Position numbers and translations under genes: made by a program. Source: Haliscomenobacter hydrossis DSM 1100 (lineage in GTDB: Bacteria > Bacteroidota > Bacteroidia > Chitinophagales > Saprospiraceae). Taken from it: a stretch of 64,000 bases of DNA. Below are positions 1 to 8,875 of this stretch, one piece after another (position 1 is the first letter of the stretch; each line of letters begins with the position of its first letter). Where the stretch lies: assembly GCF_000212735.1 (NCBI RefSeq), contig NC_015510.1, forward strand, positions 3,776,001 through 3,840,000. Reading direction: 5' to 3'. A model generated the notes under the pieces. That model saw only the letters and a list, made by a program, of their open reading frames with translations, was not told where the DNA came from and made no database searches.

Positions 1-1155
1 AGGCATCGCTTTGGTCACGATCAGGTTGGCTCGTTTGCCGATGGCAATGCTCCCCACTTCATTTTGCACTTCCATGGCACAAGCTCCGTTGAAAGTAGCA
101 GCATTGATGGCTTCTTCGGGCAACATCCGCATTTGGATGCAACTCAGTGCAAGCAATAGGGGCATGTTCCCACTCGGGGAAGAACCGGGATTGAAATCAC
201 TGGCAATAGCAACAGCCGCACCCGCTTCGATCAATTGTCGGGCAGGCGGATAGGGCAAACGTAAGAAAAAAGCCGCCGAAGGCAAGAGCGTTGCCATGGT
301 AGGGTTTTGCGCCAGCAACTGGATTTCTACTTCGCCAATGTTTTCCAGGTGGTCTACCGAAACGGCACCGGTTTGGATGCCCGCCTGCACCCCACCCGAA
401 TTATGGAGCTGATTGGCGTGTAATTTGGGTTTTAAACCATAACGTATTCCGGCTTCCAGAATTTGGGTGCTTTCCGAGGGGGTAAAAAATCCCTGTTCAC
501 AAAAGACATCGATGTAGTCGGCCAATTTTTCCTGAGCAATGCGGGGCAACATCTCTTCAATAATGAGTCGGATATAACCCTCCCGATTGTCTTGAAATTC
601 CGGAGGGAAGGCATGTGCACCTAAAAAAGTAGCTTTGATGGGAATGCTGGCCTCTTTTTTTAAGCGTTGAATCACCCGCAGCATTTTCAACTCTGCTTCG
701 AGGGTAAGGCCATAGCCACTTTTGATTTCGATGGCCCCCGTACCCAATTTTTTCAAGTCCTCCAGGCGATGCTGGGCTTGTTGGTACAATACTTCTTCCG
801 GCGTGTTTTGCAACAAGCGCGCAGAATTCAGGATTCCGCCGCCTTTTTGCGCAATTTCAGCATAACTGAGCCCCCGAATTTTGTCTACAAACTCCTGCTC
901 GCGGCTGCCCGCAAACACCAGATGGGTATGGGAGTCGCACCAACAAGGCAACACATAGCGGTCACTGAGGTTGACGGTTTGTTCAGGCTTTTCCATGACC
1001 CTTAGTGCACTCATGGGGCCAAATTCTACAATTTGACTTCCTTCTATCCGTACAAAAGCCGGCTCAATGCGGGGCAATTGAGCCAGCTCAGAACCACGCA
1101 AGGGGCTAGTCCGCGCATGTGTAACTAATAAACACTTGATGTTGGTCAACAGCAT
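1..1155 (-). CDS. hutI: Imidazolonepropionase HutI (3' end beyond window)
   Basis: HutI hydrolyses 4-imidazolone-5-propanoate to N-formimino-glutamate, the third step of histidine breakdown in the cytoplasm. Translating the minus strand from the ATG at 1155 gives MLLTNIKCLLVTHARTSP and then an amidohydrolase barrel with the metal-binding motif CDSHTHLVFAGSRE near residue 67, GIEIKSGYGL-type sequence (here GAIEIKSGYGL) and the late DFNPGSSPSGNMP motif typical of the family. The frame stays open to base 1, so roughly the last 30 or so residues of the usual ~410 are missing. It is the last visible gene of the hut operon and lies 110 bases downstream of hutU, separated by a strong hairpin. The identification is secure; the start is the only ATG next to the conserved N-terminus. 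Confidence 0.96.
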   Translation of the reverse strand, partial: MLLTNIKCLLVTHARTSPLRGSELAQLPRIEPAFVRIEGSQIVEFGPMSALRVMEKPEQTVNLSDRYVLPCWCDSHTHLVFAGSREQEFVDKIRGLSYAEIAQKGGGILNSARLLQNTPEEVLYQQAQHRLEDLKKLGTGAIEIKSGYGLTLEAELKMLRVIQRLKKEASIPIKATFLGAHAFPPEFQDNREGYIRLIIEEMLPRIAQEKLADYIDVFCEQGFFTPSESTQILEAGIRYGLKPKLHANQLHNSGGVQAGIQTGAVSVDHLENIGEVEIQLLAQNPTMATLLPSAAFFLRLPYPPARQLIEAGAAVAIASDFNPGSSPSGNMPLLLALSCIQMRMLPEEAINAATFNGACAMEVQNEVGSIAIGKRANLIVTKAMP

Positions 1156-1174
1156 AGCTGGCAAATTATGTTTT

Positions 1175-1258
1175 TTTTCACCACCTTAGACACCTAAGTT
1201 CACCTTACAACTTGCTCAGATGCCCTGAGGTGAACTTAGGTGTCTAAGGTGGTGAAAA
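1175..1258. repeat. 31-bp perfect inverted repeat between hutU and hutI
   Basis: Arms at 1175-1205 and 1228-1258 are perfect reverse complements with a 22-base loop. The arms are built from spaced CACCTTAGACACCTAAG words. The position just after the hutU stop suggests transcript termination or mRNA processing within the operon. The hairpin has T-rich sequence on one side and A-rich on the other, so it could act in either direction. Confidence 0.9.
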
Positions 1259-1265
1259 TAACCTA

Positions 1266-2918
1266 TCACTTCAACTCCAGACGGTGTTTCCGCGCCATAT
1301 CCATGGCAATATCATACCCCGCATCAGCATGCCGAATCACCCCCATCGCCGGGTCGTTGTGCAGTACCCGCTTGAGCCTACGCGCAGCCTCTTCGGTGCC
1401 ATCGGCCACAATGACCATCCCCGCGTGGATGGAATACCCCATGCCTACGCCGCCGCCGTGGTGGAGTGAGACCCAACTGGCGCCACCAGCGGTGTTGATC
1501 AGCGCATTCAAAATCGGCCAATCTGCGACCGCATCCGAACCATCCAGCATGGCTTCGGTTTCGCGGTTGGGCGAGGCGACCGAACCCGCATCCAAATGGT
1601 CGCGACCAATCACGATTGGTGCTTTTACCTTGCCCAGGCGCACCAGTTCATTAAAAGCGAGTCCGGCTTTTTCTCTTTCACCCAAACCCAACCAACAAAT
1701 GCGGGCGGGTAAACCCTGAAAAGCAATTTGTTCCTGCGCTTTGTGAATCCAGCGGTGTAGGGATTTATTTTCGGGAAAAAGTTCCAAAATCAACTCATCG
1801 GTTACCCGAATGTCTTCAGGGTCGCCAGAAAGGGCCGCCCAACGGAAAGGGCCTTTGCCCTCACAAAACAGGGGGCGAATGTAAGCAGGCACAAAACCAG
1901 GGAAGTCAAACGCATTGCGCAGCCCTTTTTCGGCGGCACGGCCCCGCAGGTTGTTGCCGTAGTCAAAAGTGATCGCCCCGCGTTTTTGCAGTTCGAGCAT
2001 CAATTCTACGTGGCGGACGATGGAGCGGTAGGCCAGTTCGAGGTACTGTTCCGGGTTTTCGGTACGCAGAATATTGGCCTGCTCCACGCTGATTTCGTGG
2101 GGAAAATAGCCGATGATGGGGTCGTGAGCCGAGGTTTGATCGGTGAGGATATCGGGTGTGATGTTGCGTTCCAGCATCCGTTCCAGCAAATGCACAATAT
2201 TGCAATGCACCCCGATAGAGCGTTTTTCACCCTGGCGGCGCAGTTCCATTGCCCGGTCGATGGCCGCGTCAATGGAGTCCATCTGCTCGTCGAGGTAACG
2301 GGTTTGTTGGCGCTTGTGGATGCGCCATGCTTCAGCTTCAGCTACGAGGCAAACGCCATCGTTCATGGTGACCGCCATGGGTTGAGCGCCACCCATGCCA
2401 CCCAAACCGGCAGTTACAGTCAGCGTACCGCGCAAAGAGCCGCCGAAATGTTGATTGGCAATGGCCGAAAACGTTTCGTAAGTGCCTTGTACAATGCCCT
2501 GCGAACCGATATAAATCCAGGAACCCGCGGTCATTTGGCCGTACATCATCAGGCCTTTTTTCTCCAGTTCATTAAAGTGTTCCCAGTTGGCCCAGTTGGG
2601 TACCAGTTGGGAATTGGAGATGATGACCCGTGGCGCATCGGGGTGGGTGGGCAACACCCCGACTGGTTTTCCCGATTGGATGAGCAGGGTTTCGTCGTTG
2701 TTGAGGTTTTTGAGGGCTTTGATGATGAGTTCCAGCGATTCAAAGTTGCGGGCGGCTTTGCCCCGTCCACCGTACACGATGAGTTCTTCGGGTTTTTCGG
2801 CTACTTCTGGATCGATGTTGTTGAGCAACATACGCAGTGCCGCTTCTTGTACCCAACCTTTGCAGTTGAGGGTAGTGCCCGTGGGGGTGCGGTATTGATT
2901 TATTTTTTCAGCAAGCAT
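1266..2918 (-). CDS. hutU: Urocanate hydratase HutU
   Basis: Urocanase adds water to urocanate using a tightly bound NAD+ as electrophile, giving imidazolonepropionate. The 550-residue protein has the expected length. It carries the glycine-rich NAD-binding stretch [14 protein letters not shown] in its first half and the conserved active-site cysteine in [12 protein letters not shown]. The frame is open upstream to 3077, but that extension is translated from a dispersed repeat (2956-3211). The ATG at 2918 starts [14 protein letters not shown], which is where the family begins, so I use it. It is the middle gene of hutH-hutU-hutI, all on the minus strand. No Shine-Dalgarno sequence precedes the start, only an A-run, as is normal in this phylum. 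Confidence 0.97.
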   Translation of the reverse strand: MLAEKINQYRTPTGTTLNCKGWVQEAALRMLLNNIDPEVAEKPEELIVYGGRGKAARNFESLELIIKALKNLNNDETLLIQSGKPVGVLPTHPDAPRVIISNSQLVPNWANWEHFNELEKKGLMMYGQMTAGSWIYIGSQGIVQGTYETFSAIANQHFGGSLRGTLTVTAGLGGMGGAQPMAVTMNDGVCLVAEAEAWRIHKRQQTRYLDEQMDSIDAAIDRAMELRRQGEKRSIGVHCNIVHLLERMLERNITPDILTDQTSAHDPIIGYFPHEISVEQANILRTENPEQYLELAYRSIVRHVELMLELQKRGAITFDYGNNLRGRAAEKGLRNAFDFPGFVPAYIRPLFCEGKGPFRWAALSGDPEDIRVTDELILELFPENKSLHRWIHKAQEQIAFQGLPARICWLGLGEREKAGLAFNELVRLGKVKAPIVIGRDHLDAGSVASPNRETEAMLDGSDAVADWPILNALINTAGGASWVSLHHGGGVGMGYSIHAGMVIVADGTEEAARRLKRVLHNDPAMGVIRHADAGYDIAMDMARKHRLELK

Positions 2919-2955
2919 TTTTTTGTGTTTCGAGGTGAAAGAACACGAAGCATAG

Positions 2956-3211
2956 TTTTTTACCGCAGAGTGAACGGAGTGCACGCAGAGTTTCGCAGAG
3001 TTTTTTAGGAGCACCTGCGGTGCAGAGAGGTCTCGGAGGTCGCCTTTGCTGAAGCTTGGTTCGTTATCGATTATCAAGTCCTGGCATAATACTTGATCTT
3101 AAGCAAGATCGTCCTGGAACCCAAACTCCAGCCACCGTAGGTGGCAAACTCCTTAAAACTAAAAAACTCCGTGCAACTCTGCGTGCACTCCGTTCACTCT
3201 GCGGTAAAAAA
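2956..3211. repeat. Long palindromic dispersed repeat, copy 1 (ACCGCAGAG family)
   Basis: This fills the hutH-hutU gap of about 300 bases. Outer arms of about 50 bases (2957-3006 and 3161-3210) are reverse complements with about four mismatches and consist of spaced CGCAGAG/CGGAGTG words. Inside each arm is a short GCACCTGCGGTGC-type palindrome and then a non-palindromic middle including CGCCTTTGCTGAAGCTT. The same element in the opposite orientation occurs at 25449-25735. It lies inside an operon, so it is presumably transcribed. Confidence 0.9.
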
Positions 3212-3225
3212 ATGCGTAATGTGTG

Positions 3226-4743
3226 TTATAAAGAAAAACGATTCAAAAAGTCAATACTCTCCTGTAAGTCATCCGCCAAAATTCGGTCTTGTTCATTAAA
3301 AGAAACCACGCTGCGGAAAGCCGCATGTAAGTCCTCAATCACTGGGGAGCTATGCAGTGGGCGTCGGAACTCCAAGGCCTGAGCAGCACTCAGCAATTCT
3401 ATCGCGAGGATTTTGTCCACATTGTTCAGCACCCGGGCACATTTGACGGCCGCGTTCGCCCCCATACTCACGTGATCCTCTTGCCCGTTGGAAGAAACAA
3501 TTGAATCCACCGAGGCAGGCGTACAGCGTTGTTTGTTTTCGCTGACGATGCCCGCTGCGGTGTATTGCGGAATCATCAACCCCGAGTGCAGGCCAGGATT
3601 TTTGATCAAAAACAAGGGCAATCCCCGCTGACCCGACAACAATTGATAGGTACGGCGTTCGGAAATACTGCCTATCTCCGCCATGGCAATGCTCAAAAAA
3701 TCGAGCGCCATGGCCAGAGGTTGACCATGAAAATTGCCGCCGGAAAGGATCAGGTCATCATCAGGGAACACATTGGGATTGTCGGTAACGGAATTGGCTT
3801 CGCGGGTCATCACGGCCAGGGTTTGGGCAAAAACATCTTTCGAAGCGCCGTGTACCTGCGGAATGCAACGGAAAGAGTAGGGGTCTTGCACTTGCTCTTT
3901 GGTCTTTTCCGCAATGGCGCTACCCAGCAAGTATTGACGAATTTTAGCTGCGGTGTTGATCTGACCGGGATGAGGGCGGATTTGATGCAAACGCTCGTGA
4001 AAAGGTTGCAAACTGCCGTCAAAAGCATCGATGCTCATGGTCGCAATCAGATCTGCCCAGTGTAGTGCCCGTTCAGCTTGCATCAGGTTGTAAAAACCGT
4101 AAGCCAACATGAATTGGGTGCCATTGATCAGCGCAATACCTTCTTTGGCTTGCAGCGCAATGGGTTCCCAGTGAAATTGTGCGAGCACCTGGGCTGCGGG
4201 CATTTTTTTGCCTTTTACCCGCAGGGTTCCCAATCCAATCAGAGGCAGGCTGAGGTGTGATAAGGGGGCCAAATCGCCAGATGCACCCAAAGAGCCCTGG
4301 GTGTAGACGATGGGCAACAGGTCGTGGTTAAAAAAATCGATCAAGCGTTCAACGGTGCTTAATTGCACAGCCGAATAGCCTTGTGATAAAGCTTCAATTT
4401 TGAACAACAGCATCAAACGCACAATGTCGGCAGGAACCTCTTCGCCTAGTCCACAAGCGTGTGACTGGAGCAGGTTGTACTGCAAATCGGTGGTTTCGGC
4501 GCGGTTGATGCGCACGTTTTGCAAATAGCCGAAGCCCGTATTGATGCCGTAAAAGAGCTGCTCTGATGACGCGAGTTTTTGATCCAGATAGGCGCGGCAA
4601 TGCAGAATCCGCGCCTTGGCTGCCGGGGATAGCGCCAATTTCCAACGTTTTTGCAGGATGGTTTTCACCCGTTCCAGGTTCAATTCGGCTGATCCAATCT
4701 CGTGTACGGGCGATTTGACCGCTTTATCCAGTACTACAGGCAT
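3226..4743 (-). CDS. hutH: Histidine ammonia-lyase HutH
   Basis: HutH removes ammonia from L-histidine to give urocanate, the entry step of the pathway. The 505-residue length is normal. The Ala-Ser-Gly triad at residues 154-156 (in GSLGASGDLAPLSHL) cyclises to the MIO electrophile, and YGINTGFG at 65-72 is the usual upstream active-site loop. The ATG at 4743 gives MPVVLDKAVKSP; the conserved part starts about 20 residues later, so a slightly later start is possible but no better ATG is nearby. It is the first gene of the minus-strand hut operon, with a LysR regulator divergent across a 256-base gap. Confidence 0.97.
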   Translation of the reverse strand: MPVVLDKAVKSPVHEIGSAELNLERVKTILQKRWKLALSPAAKARILHCRAYLDQKLASSEQLFYGINTGFGYLQNVRINRAETTDLQYNLLQSHACGLGEEVPADIVRLMLLFKIEALSQGYSAVQLSTVERLIDFFNHDLLPIVYTQGSLGASGDLAPLSHLSLPLIGLGTLRVKGKKMPAAQVLAQFHWEPIALQAKEGIALINGTQFMLAYGFYNLMQAERALHWADLIATMSIDAFDGSLQPFHERLHQIRPHPGQINTAAKIRQYLLGSAIAEKTKEQVQDPYSFRCIPQVHGASKDVFAQTLAVMTREANSVTDNPNVFPDDDLILSGGNFHGQPLAMALDFLSIAMAEIGSISERRTYQLLSGQRGLPLFLIKNPGLHSGLMIPQYTAAGIVSENKQRCTPASVDSIVSSNGQEDHVSMGANAAVKCARVLNNVDKILAIELLSAAQALEFRRPLHSSPVIEDLHAAFRSVVSFNEQDRILADDLQESIDFLNRFSL

Positions 4744-4768
4744 AAATGTGGTTTTATTTGGTCTATCT

Positions 4769-4928
4769 GAGCATGTTTAAAGTTTTTTGTTTTGCTGCAA
4801 ATGGCCCGATTTAGGGTGAATTTCGTTCCGAAAATGCTCATGTAGCGCTGCTACACTCCGCTTTCCGAGCCTCATTCACCCTAAATCGGTCTCATTTTCG
4901 CCTAAAACAAAAACATTTAAACATGCTC
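4769..4928. repeat. Long hairpin element A (TAGCGCTGCTA core)
   Basis: Outer arms GAGCATGTTTAAA (4769-4793) and their complement (4904-4928) enclose a perfect 16-bp inner stem (4806-4821 / 4874-4889) and a central block of about 54 bases containing TAGCGCTGCTA. The central block recurs at about 90% identity, by hand alignment, in element C at 45669-45832. It occupies most of the hutH-lysR divergent gap, so it overlaps the space where promoters and a regulator site would be expected. Confidence 0.85.
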
Positions 4929-4999
4929 TCAAAGTTACCGCCTTCTTTTAATTGCCGGAAATGGTATTTTTTTGCATCTTTAATCAAAAAAAGTGATTA

Positions 5000-5893
5000 A
5001 TGGATCTACGTCAGTTGCGCTCTTTTACCATTTTGGCTGAAGAATTGCATTTTGGCCGCGCCGCCAACAAACTCTTCATCGTACAACCCGCCTTATCCAA
5101 ACAGATCCAGGAACTGGAAAAAGAGTTGAAGGTATCCCTGTTTACGCGCAACAAACGCAAGGTCTCCCTGACGCCAGCGGGCCTCTACTTGTGGCAGGAA
5201 GCCAAACACTTGTTGGCCCAAGTGGAAGAAATCCGCAACCACCTGCCCATGATTGAACGGGGCGAGCAAGGCGAAATTCGCTTGGGCTATGTGGGGTCTT
5301 GTATCCATACTTTTTTGCCTGAAATCCTGGTGGAGTTGAACCAGCGCTACCCGGCGGTGCAAACTTATTTATCGGAAATGACCACCGCCTCTCAATTGGA
5401 AGCGCTGCAAAAAGGGATGTTGGATGTGGCCTTTGTACGCAATCCTCCTTTCGATGCACGCTGGGATACCCGCCTGATGTACCGGGAGACTTTTGCGCTG
5501 GTTTTACCCGCAGATCATCCGGTGGAAGCCACAAATTTTCCGGGTTTGAGCGCTTTTGCCGCCGAAAAATTCATCCTTACCACGCGCCAGGATGGAGCGG
5601 CTTACCACAATCAACAGTTGAGCATTTGTCAGGATGCGGGTTTTTATCCCCACATCGTACACGAAACGGTGCACGGCCATACGGTTTTGCAATTGATTGA
5701 AAAAAAACTGGGCATCTCCCTCTTGCCTACGTCGTTTTGCCGGGTGACCACTACTGCGGTGAAATTCATCGAGCTCAAAGACATTCCTCAACGCGCAGAA
5801 ATTACGGCTTTGTGGGAAAGGGAGAATCCGAATCCGGTATTGAGGGGATTTTTGGAGGTGCTGGTACGGGAAGGGGAAAAATGTAGAGGCTGA
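5000..5893 (+). CDS. LysR-family transcriptional regulator, probable hut regulator
   Basis: A 297-residue LysR protein: the N-terminal winged HTH is clear (MDLRQLRSFTILAEELHFGRAA, then LSKQIQELEKEL at about 33-44), followed by a periplasmic-binding-protein-like effector domain from about residue 90 (EIRLGYVGSCIH). It is divergent from hutH, the classic arrangement for a LysR regulator and its target, so control of histidine use is the natural inference; no ligand can be read from sequence. The C-terminus ends 24 bases before the convergent DUF6155 gene. The start ATG is preceded by a CATCTTTAATC sequence that could be part of a promoter. Confidence 0.9.
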   Translation: MDLRQLRSFTILAEELHFGRAANKLFIVQPALSKQIQELEKELKVSLFTRNKRKVSLTPAGLYLWQEAKHLLAQVEEIRNHLPMIERGEQGEIRLGYVGSCIHTFLPEILVELNQRYPAVQTYLSEMTTASQLEALQKGMLDVAFVRNPPFDARWDTRLMYRETFALVLPADHPVEATNFPGLSAFAAEKFILTTRQDGAAYHNQQLSICQDAGFYPHIVHETVHGHTVLQLIEKKLGISLLPTSFCRVTTTAVKFIELKDIPQRAEITALWERENPNPVLRGFLEVLVREGEKCRG

Positions 5894-5916
5894 GTAGACC
5901 CAAAAAACTTGTTTGT

Positions 5917-6435
5917 TCAACCTGCATCCGAATAAAAATCATAATGAGTCCCTTTCAACTCATCATGAAAACCCCAACCAATATTGCGGGTGTCTCTTAC
6001 AATTTTACTGGCTCGCTCAACAAACTTACCGAGCAAATTCTCTTTTTTCATTAGGGTCAATGCCTGAAGATAGGTTTTTTCTAAACTCGAATAAAAAGCT
6101 TCATCAATATCGCCGTATTCATTGGTGAATTGCACCCCCGTTTCCACGTAAAACAGCATCAGGTCTGCAATTAACTCCGTTGAGGTTCCGAGCTTTTTGA
6201 AATCACTGATGGCTTGTTTGCCCTCTTTGAGTTTAAACCCAAAACCTCGTTTGGGGTAAAAGGCTTCATAAACCTTGTCGCGGTATTTTTTAAACAACGC
6301 AACTTCGTCGGGCTGTACGTAAAAGTCAAAAAACTCCTTTGCCGACTTGTTCTTTTTGTACAGGTCTGCGATCAAGTCGATCAGTTGGTCTTTGTCGAGT
6401 TTTTTGAGTTCTTTTTTTAGGTTGATTAGGCTCAT
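5917..6435 (-). CDS. DUF6155 family protein
   Basis: A 172-residue cytoplasmic protein, mostly helical and lysine-rich (MSLINLKKELKKLDKDQLIDLIADLYKKN...), that resembles the Bacteroidota family DUF6155, for which I know no function. I use the ATG at 6435 rather than the upstream in-frame start at 6462 because the conserved-looking helix begins with MSLINLKK. It ends with GFHDELKGTHYDFYSD. It is the downstream end of a run of minus-strand accessory genes and converges on the LysR gene. The family call is from memory of its N-terminal pattern. Confidence 0.7.
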   Translation of the reverse strand: MSLINLKKELKKLDKDQLIDLIADLYKKNKSAKEFFDFYVQPDEVALFKKYRDKVYEAFYPKRGFGFKLKEGKQAISDFKKLGTSTELIADLMLFYVETGVQFTNEYGDIDEAFYSSLEKTYLQALTLMKKENLLGKFVERASKIVRDTRNIGWGFHDELKGTHYDFYSDAG

Positions 6436-6540
6436 GTGTTGGTTGGTTTGCGGCGTTAGCAACTACGCTGTTCCGACGTTTAGGAGGTATGGGAGTAGCT
6501 GCTGTGTTCTGCGCATATTTTTCTGTTCACATTGAGGGAA

Positions 6541-7089
6541 TTAAGCTGACTTTTTGAATGTCAACTTGTTTTTTACGCGCTTATATTCCACTGCCCGTTT
6601 TTCCGTATCCAGCTTAATGTCTTCTTCCAATTTCCTGGAATGAAGTCGATACCAATAAGTAGCAGGTATCATGTTGTTGCTGTGGTGTTCGAGCCGATAC
6701 ATCAATTCCAGGTTCGGGCTCTCTTTGTCATTCAGGATGCGGCTTAGTTTGGTCTTATGGATGTCTAAATCAGCAGCAAAATCGGTACTGCTTTTTTTCA
6801 AAAGACCAATGTATTGCTTCAACTGGCTTGAAAAGGAATAACTGGCCATAAATTCAGACTGATTGAAGTAATCTTTCATCAATAACTTCATCCGCATCAA
6901 TTCACTTTGCAGGATTTGTTCATCCGACATCTCTTTCAATCTTTCAAAGCGAAGCTTACGAAATTCCTCATCAGCTTGTTTTCGTTCTTCAGCTGTCATT
7001 GTGCTTCTGAAAACAAAACTTTCGACAATTTCTTCCTCAGATAATTCCTTCCTCACATCCTCGTAGGTTGGTTCTTTTATCTTACTCAT
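6541..7089 (-). CDS. HTH protein, putative antitoxin of a GNAT pair
   Basis: A 182-residue soluble protein. The first half is charged and helical (EELRKL-type coiled segments around 30-75). A Cro/C1-type helix-turn-helix lies at about residues 105-140: SSTDFAADLDIHKTKLSRIL followed by NDKESPNLELMYRLE. The ATG at 7089 overlaps the stop of the acetyltransferase gene upstream (ATGAGTAA, an 8-base overlap), so the two are translationally coupled. The in-frame start at 7095 is only a TTG. The overlap, small size and HTH suggest an antitoxin and autoregulator in which the DNA-binding partner is second. I do not recognise the exact family. Confidence 0.7.
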   Translation of the reverse strand: MSKIKEPTYEDVRKELSEEEIVESFVFRSTMTAEERKQADEEFRKLRFERLKEMSDEQILQSELMRMKLLMKDYFNQSEFMASYSFSSQLKQYIGLLKKSSTDFAADLDIHKTKLSRILNDKESPNLELMYRLEHHSNNMIPATYWYRLHSRKLEEDIKLDTEKRAVEYKRVKNKLTFKKSA

Positions 7090-7555
7090 CTCCAAGATAT
7101 TTGTTGATTAAAGTTTGTGAAGCAGACCCTTCTATTCCCAAATAGCGGCCATATTGCCTAAATCCATAGTTGGACTGATAGTGATCGATCAACAGGGTTT
7201 TAGGCTCTAGCGATACAAATCCATAGTACCCTCTTTTTATTGCCAGCTCTGCTGCAAATGCAATTAGACATCCGGCAATAAAGTCCAAGGCTTTGTCTTT
7301 TCCACGATGTGGTTTGGATACCTCCAGTAGATGTAGATGTATTCTATATTCTTCAGGAATATCAATCAAAGACATCAAGCCGAGTATCCTGTTCTCCTCT
7401 GACAACAAGTAAATCTTGTAAACTTCGTATTCTTTTTCTGTCTCCCAGTCAAATGAAAAATCGGAATCTTTTTTAATGGCGCTATAGTCTTTGTTCGCAA
7501 CTTCAGAAATTACGGCTTCTAAAGACTTACCGGAGAGACTATGCTTTAGCTTCAT
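7082..7555 (-). CDS. GNAT-like acetyltransferase, putative toxin partner
   Basis: A 157-residue protein from ATG 7555 (MKLKHSLSGKSLEAVISEV). It has a GNAT-like order of elements: a beta-strand pair ending in LHLLEVS, a pyrophosphate-loop-like PHRGKDKA, a helix (LDFIAGCLIAFAAELAIKRGYYG) and the motif-B-like IDHYQSNYGFRQYGRYLGIEG. The loop is RGKDKA rather than the canonical R/Q-x-x-G-x-G/A, so acetyl-CoA binding is likely but not certain. It overlaps the HTH gene by 8 bases. An in-frame start at 7588 exists, but it would extend into the promoter region. Confidence 0.65.
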   Translation of the reverse strand: MKLKHSLSGKSLEAVISEVANKDYSAIKKDSDFSFDWETEKEYEVYKIYLLSEENRILGLMSLIDIPEEYRIHLHLLEVSKPHRGKDKALDFIAGCLIAFAAELAIKRGYYGFVSLEPKTLLIDHYQSNYGFRQYGRYLGIEGSASQTLINKYLGDE

Positions 7556-7575
7556 AAAATTGGATTCTAGCGTTG

Positions 7576-7607
7576 CGAAGATAAGCAAAAAAGTTTACAA
7601 AATCAAT
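7576..7607 (-). promoter_or_regulatory. Bacteroidota-type promoter for the GNAT/HTH pair
   Basis: Read on the minus strand, ATTG at 7607-7604 is followed after 20 bases by TATCTTCG at 7583-7576, close to the TTTG / TAnnTTTG consensus. It lies 20-50 bases upstream of the ATG at 7555. Confidence 0.5.
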
Positions 7608-7692
7608 AAACTTTAGTGGTTTGTTTTTTGGAGCTACTGGTGCGGGAGGAGGAAAGTAGCAGCGGAGTAGATCCAAACAATTAAATTCGAAA

Positions 7693-8115
7693 TTAGCCCT
7701 TGATGATCTGGCTTGCCTTGTAGATATCCACAATGAAATTTCCCAATATTTGCCCCATTTTATCCCCATGCTTATTCATCCATTGGCGAACTTCACGATC
7801 AGTAATTTTTACCACAACAGATATTTCTTCGTCATTGGCAGCATTTTTTTCTATTTGCGCGGCCAACTGTATTTTTTCTTCCCAACTCATTTTGAGTGGT
7901 TCTTTGCTCCATTCAACTTCATCAAAATCAGGGTCGTATGCTATGTCCTCATCATTGTAGTAAATGTTTTGTTCAGGCAATAAAACGCCGTGCTCAGCCA
8001 ACGCCAAGGCATCAACAGCCCGAACTTGAGTATCCTGCAAATCCTCGATAACCAGCCCTTCCAGGCTTTCATTGTTTCTGGCCATTGCAATGGCTTGTTT
8101 AACTTTTACTTTCAT
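7693..8115 (-). CDS. Hypothetical protein (140 aa)
   Basis: Not recognised. The 140-residue product starts MKVKVKQAIAMARNNESLEGLVIED and has a strongly acidic middle (YNDEDIAYDPDFDEVEW, about 52-68) and a helical C-terminal half (MSWEEKIQLAAQIEKNAANDEE, then KITDREVRQWMNKHGDKMGQILGNFIVDIYKASQII). There is no signal peptide or membrane segment. The acidic tract and size would suit an inhibitor or antitoxin, but nothing in the sequence proves it. It sits between an inverted-repeat-flanked gene upstream and the GNAT/HTH pair downstream, on the same strand. Confidence 0.6.
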   Translation of the reverse strand: MKVKVKQAIAMARNNESLEGLVIEDLQDTQVRAVDALALAEHGVLLPEQNIYYNDEDIAYDPDFDEVEWSKEPLKMSWEEKIQLAAQIEKNAANDEEISVVVKITDREVRQWMNKHGDKMGQILGNFIVDIYKASQIIKG

Positions 8116-8159
8116 GGGCAGATTGTTTTGATAATAGCATGTATTTTTTGAGAACGTTT

Positions 8160-8228
8160 ATGTATAAGCCGTGGCGCTAAGCAAAAAATAAAAAAATGTC
8201 CTCCTTATTAGCGCCATGGATTATACAT
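8160..8228. repeat. Imperfect palindrome flanking an accessory gene
   Basis: Arms 8160-8180 and 8208-8228 pair at 19 of 21 positions (ATGTATAAGCCGTGGCGCTAA against its near complement) around a 27-base A/T-rich loop. It is followed at 8232-8246 by GTTGCCAGCTGTGCC, whose inverted partner GGCATTGCTGGCAAC is at 8893-8907 on the far side of the neighbouring gene. Confidence 0.8.
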
Positions 8229-8251
8229 TTTGTTGCCAGCTGTGCCATTTC

Positions 8252-8875
8252 TCAACTCTTTTCTTTAATACTCTTTCCAACTGCGAATAAAACTTTGTCC
8301 ACGTGATAAGAGTAATTGTCATTGTCGCGAAGTTCTCTTGTCAAGTCAGTCCGCAACCATAATTTGTATTGGTCGATTAACTCTTTCTCCTTTTTTGTTA
8401 TGAGTGAAAGTCGTTTTAATCGGTCAAGCTTTTCCTTGTCACCGTTAGCTTTATATACTCCAAATGCTCTCAATACATGTTGGTCAATTATTGGTTCTCC
8501 AGGTTTCTTGGTCAAATACTTTCCGAATTGATAAAACACAAGTCCGTTTTCTTTTTCGTCTTGCTGTCCAGATACAATTCCTTCAATTATGTGTTTTACT
8601 TTTTTCAAGTCCCCATTTTTCCATGAAACCGAATAGAGAAGTTTTGTCAAAGGGTCTGCGTTTGAGAGGTCAGCCAGTAAATTGTCCGCTGTGATGACTC
8701 CTTTTTCTTTTAATTCTTCAATTTCTTGTTTCGTTATTTTGAATTTAAGTCGCGGATATACTTTGTCGTCCATTCGATTCTTCTTGTCGATCTTTAAGTC
8801 GTCAAGAATTTTCTCAACGTCTTCAATGGTCTTTGAAGTCAGTAATCTCTCAAATGTCCTTGTTACTATTTCCAT
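8252..8875 (-). CDS. Hypothetical protein in an inverted-repeat-flanked cassette
   Basis: Not recognised. A 207-residue, lysine-rich helical protein (MEIVTRTFERLLTSKTIEDVEKILDDLKIDKKNR...) without signal peptide or membrane helix. Its A+T content and codon use (many AAA, TTT, GAA) look higher than in the flanking hut and DUF5682 genes, suggesting acquisition. It is enclosed by inverted 15-mers of the form GGCnnnGCTGGCAAC (8232-8246 and 8893-8907), with a palindrome on the downstream side, so it looks like a single-gene cassette. The ATG at 8875 is clear. Confidence 0.6.
   Translation of the reverse strand: MEIVTRTFERLLTSKTIEDVEKILDDLKIDKKNRMDDKVYPRLKFKITKQEIEELKEKGVITADNLLADLSNADPLTKLLYSVSWKNGDLKKVKHIIEGIVSGQQDEKENGLVFYQFGKYLTKKPGEPIIDQHVLRAFGVYKANGDKEKLDRLKRLSLITKKEKELIDQYKLWLRTDLTRELRDNDNYSYHVDKVLFAVGKSIKEKS

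Noticed and set aside
1986..3008. A 340-codon plus-strand open frame across hutU
   Set aside because: It is antisense to the secure hutU gene, has no domain pattern, and its end runs into the dispersed repeat.
2919..3077. In-frame N-terminal extension of hutU
   Set aside because: The extra 53 residues are translated from the palindromic repeat; the family begins at the ATG at 2918.
8160..8246. Canonical integron attC site
   Set aside because: The stem is suggestive but the GTTRRRY/RYYYAAC boxes are not present in the right places and no integrase gene is nearby, so only an unnamed cassette-like repeat is claimed.
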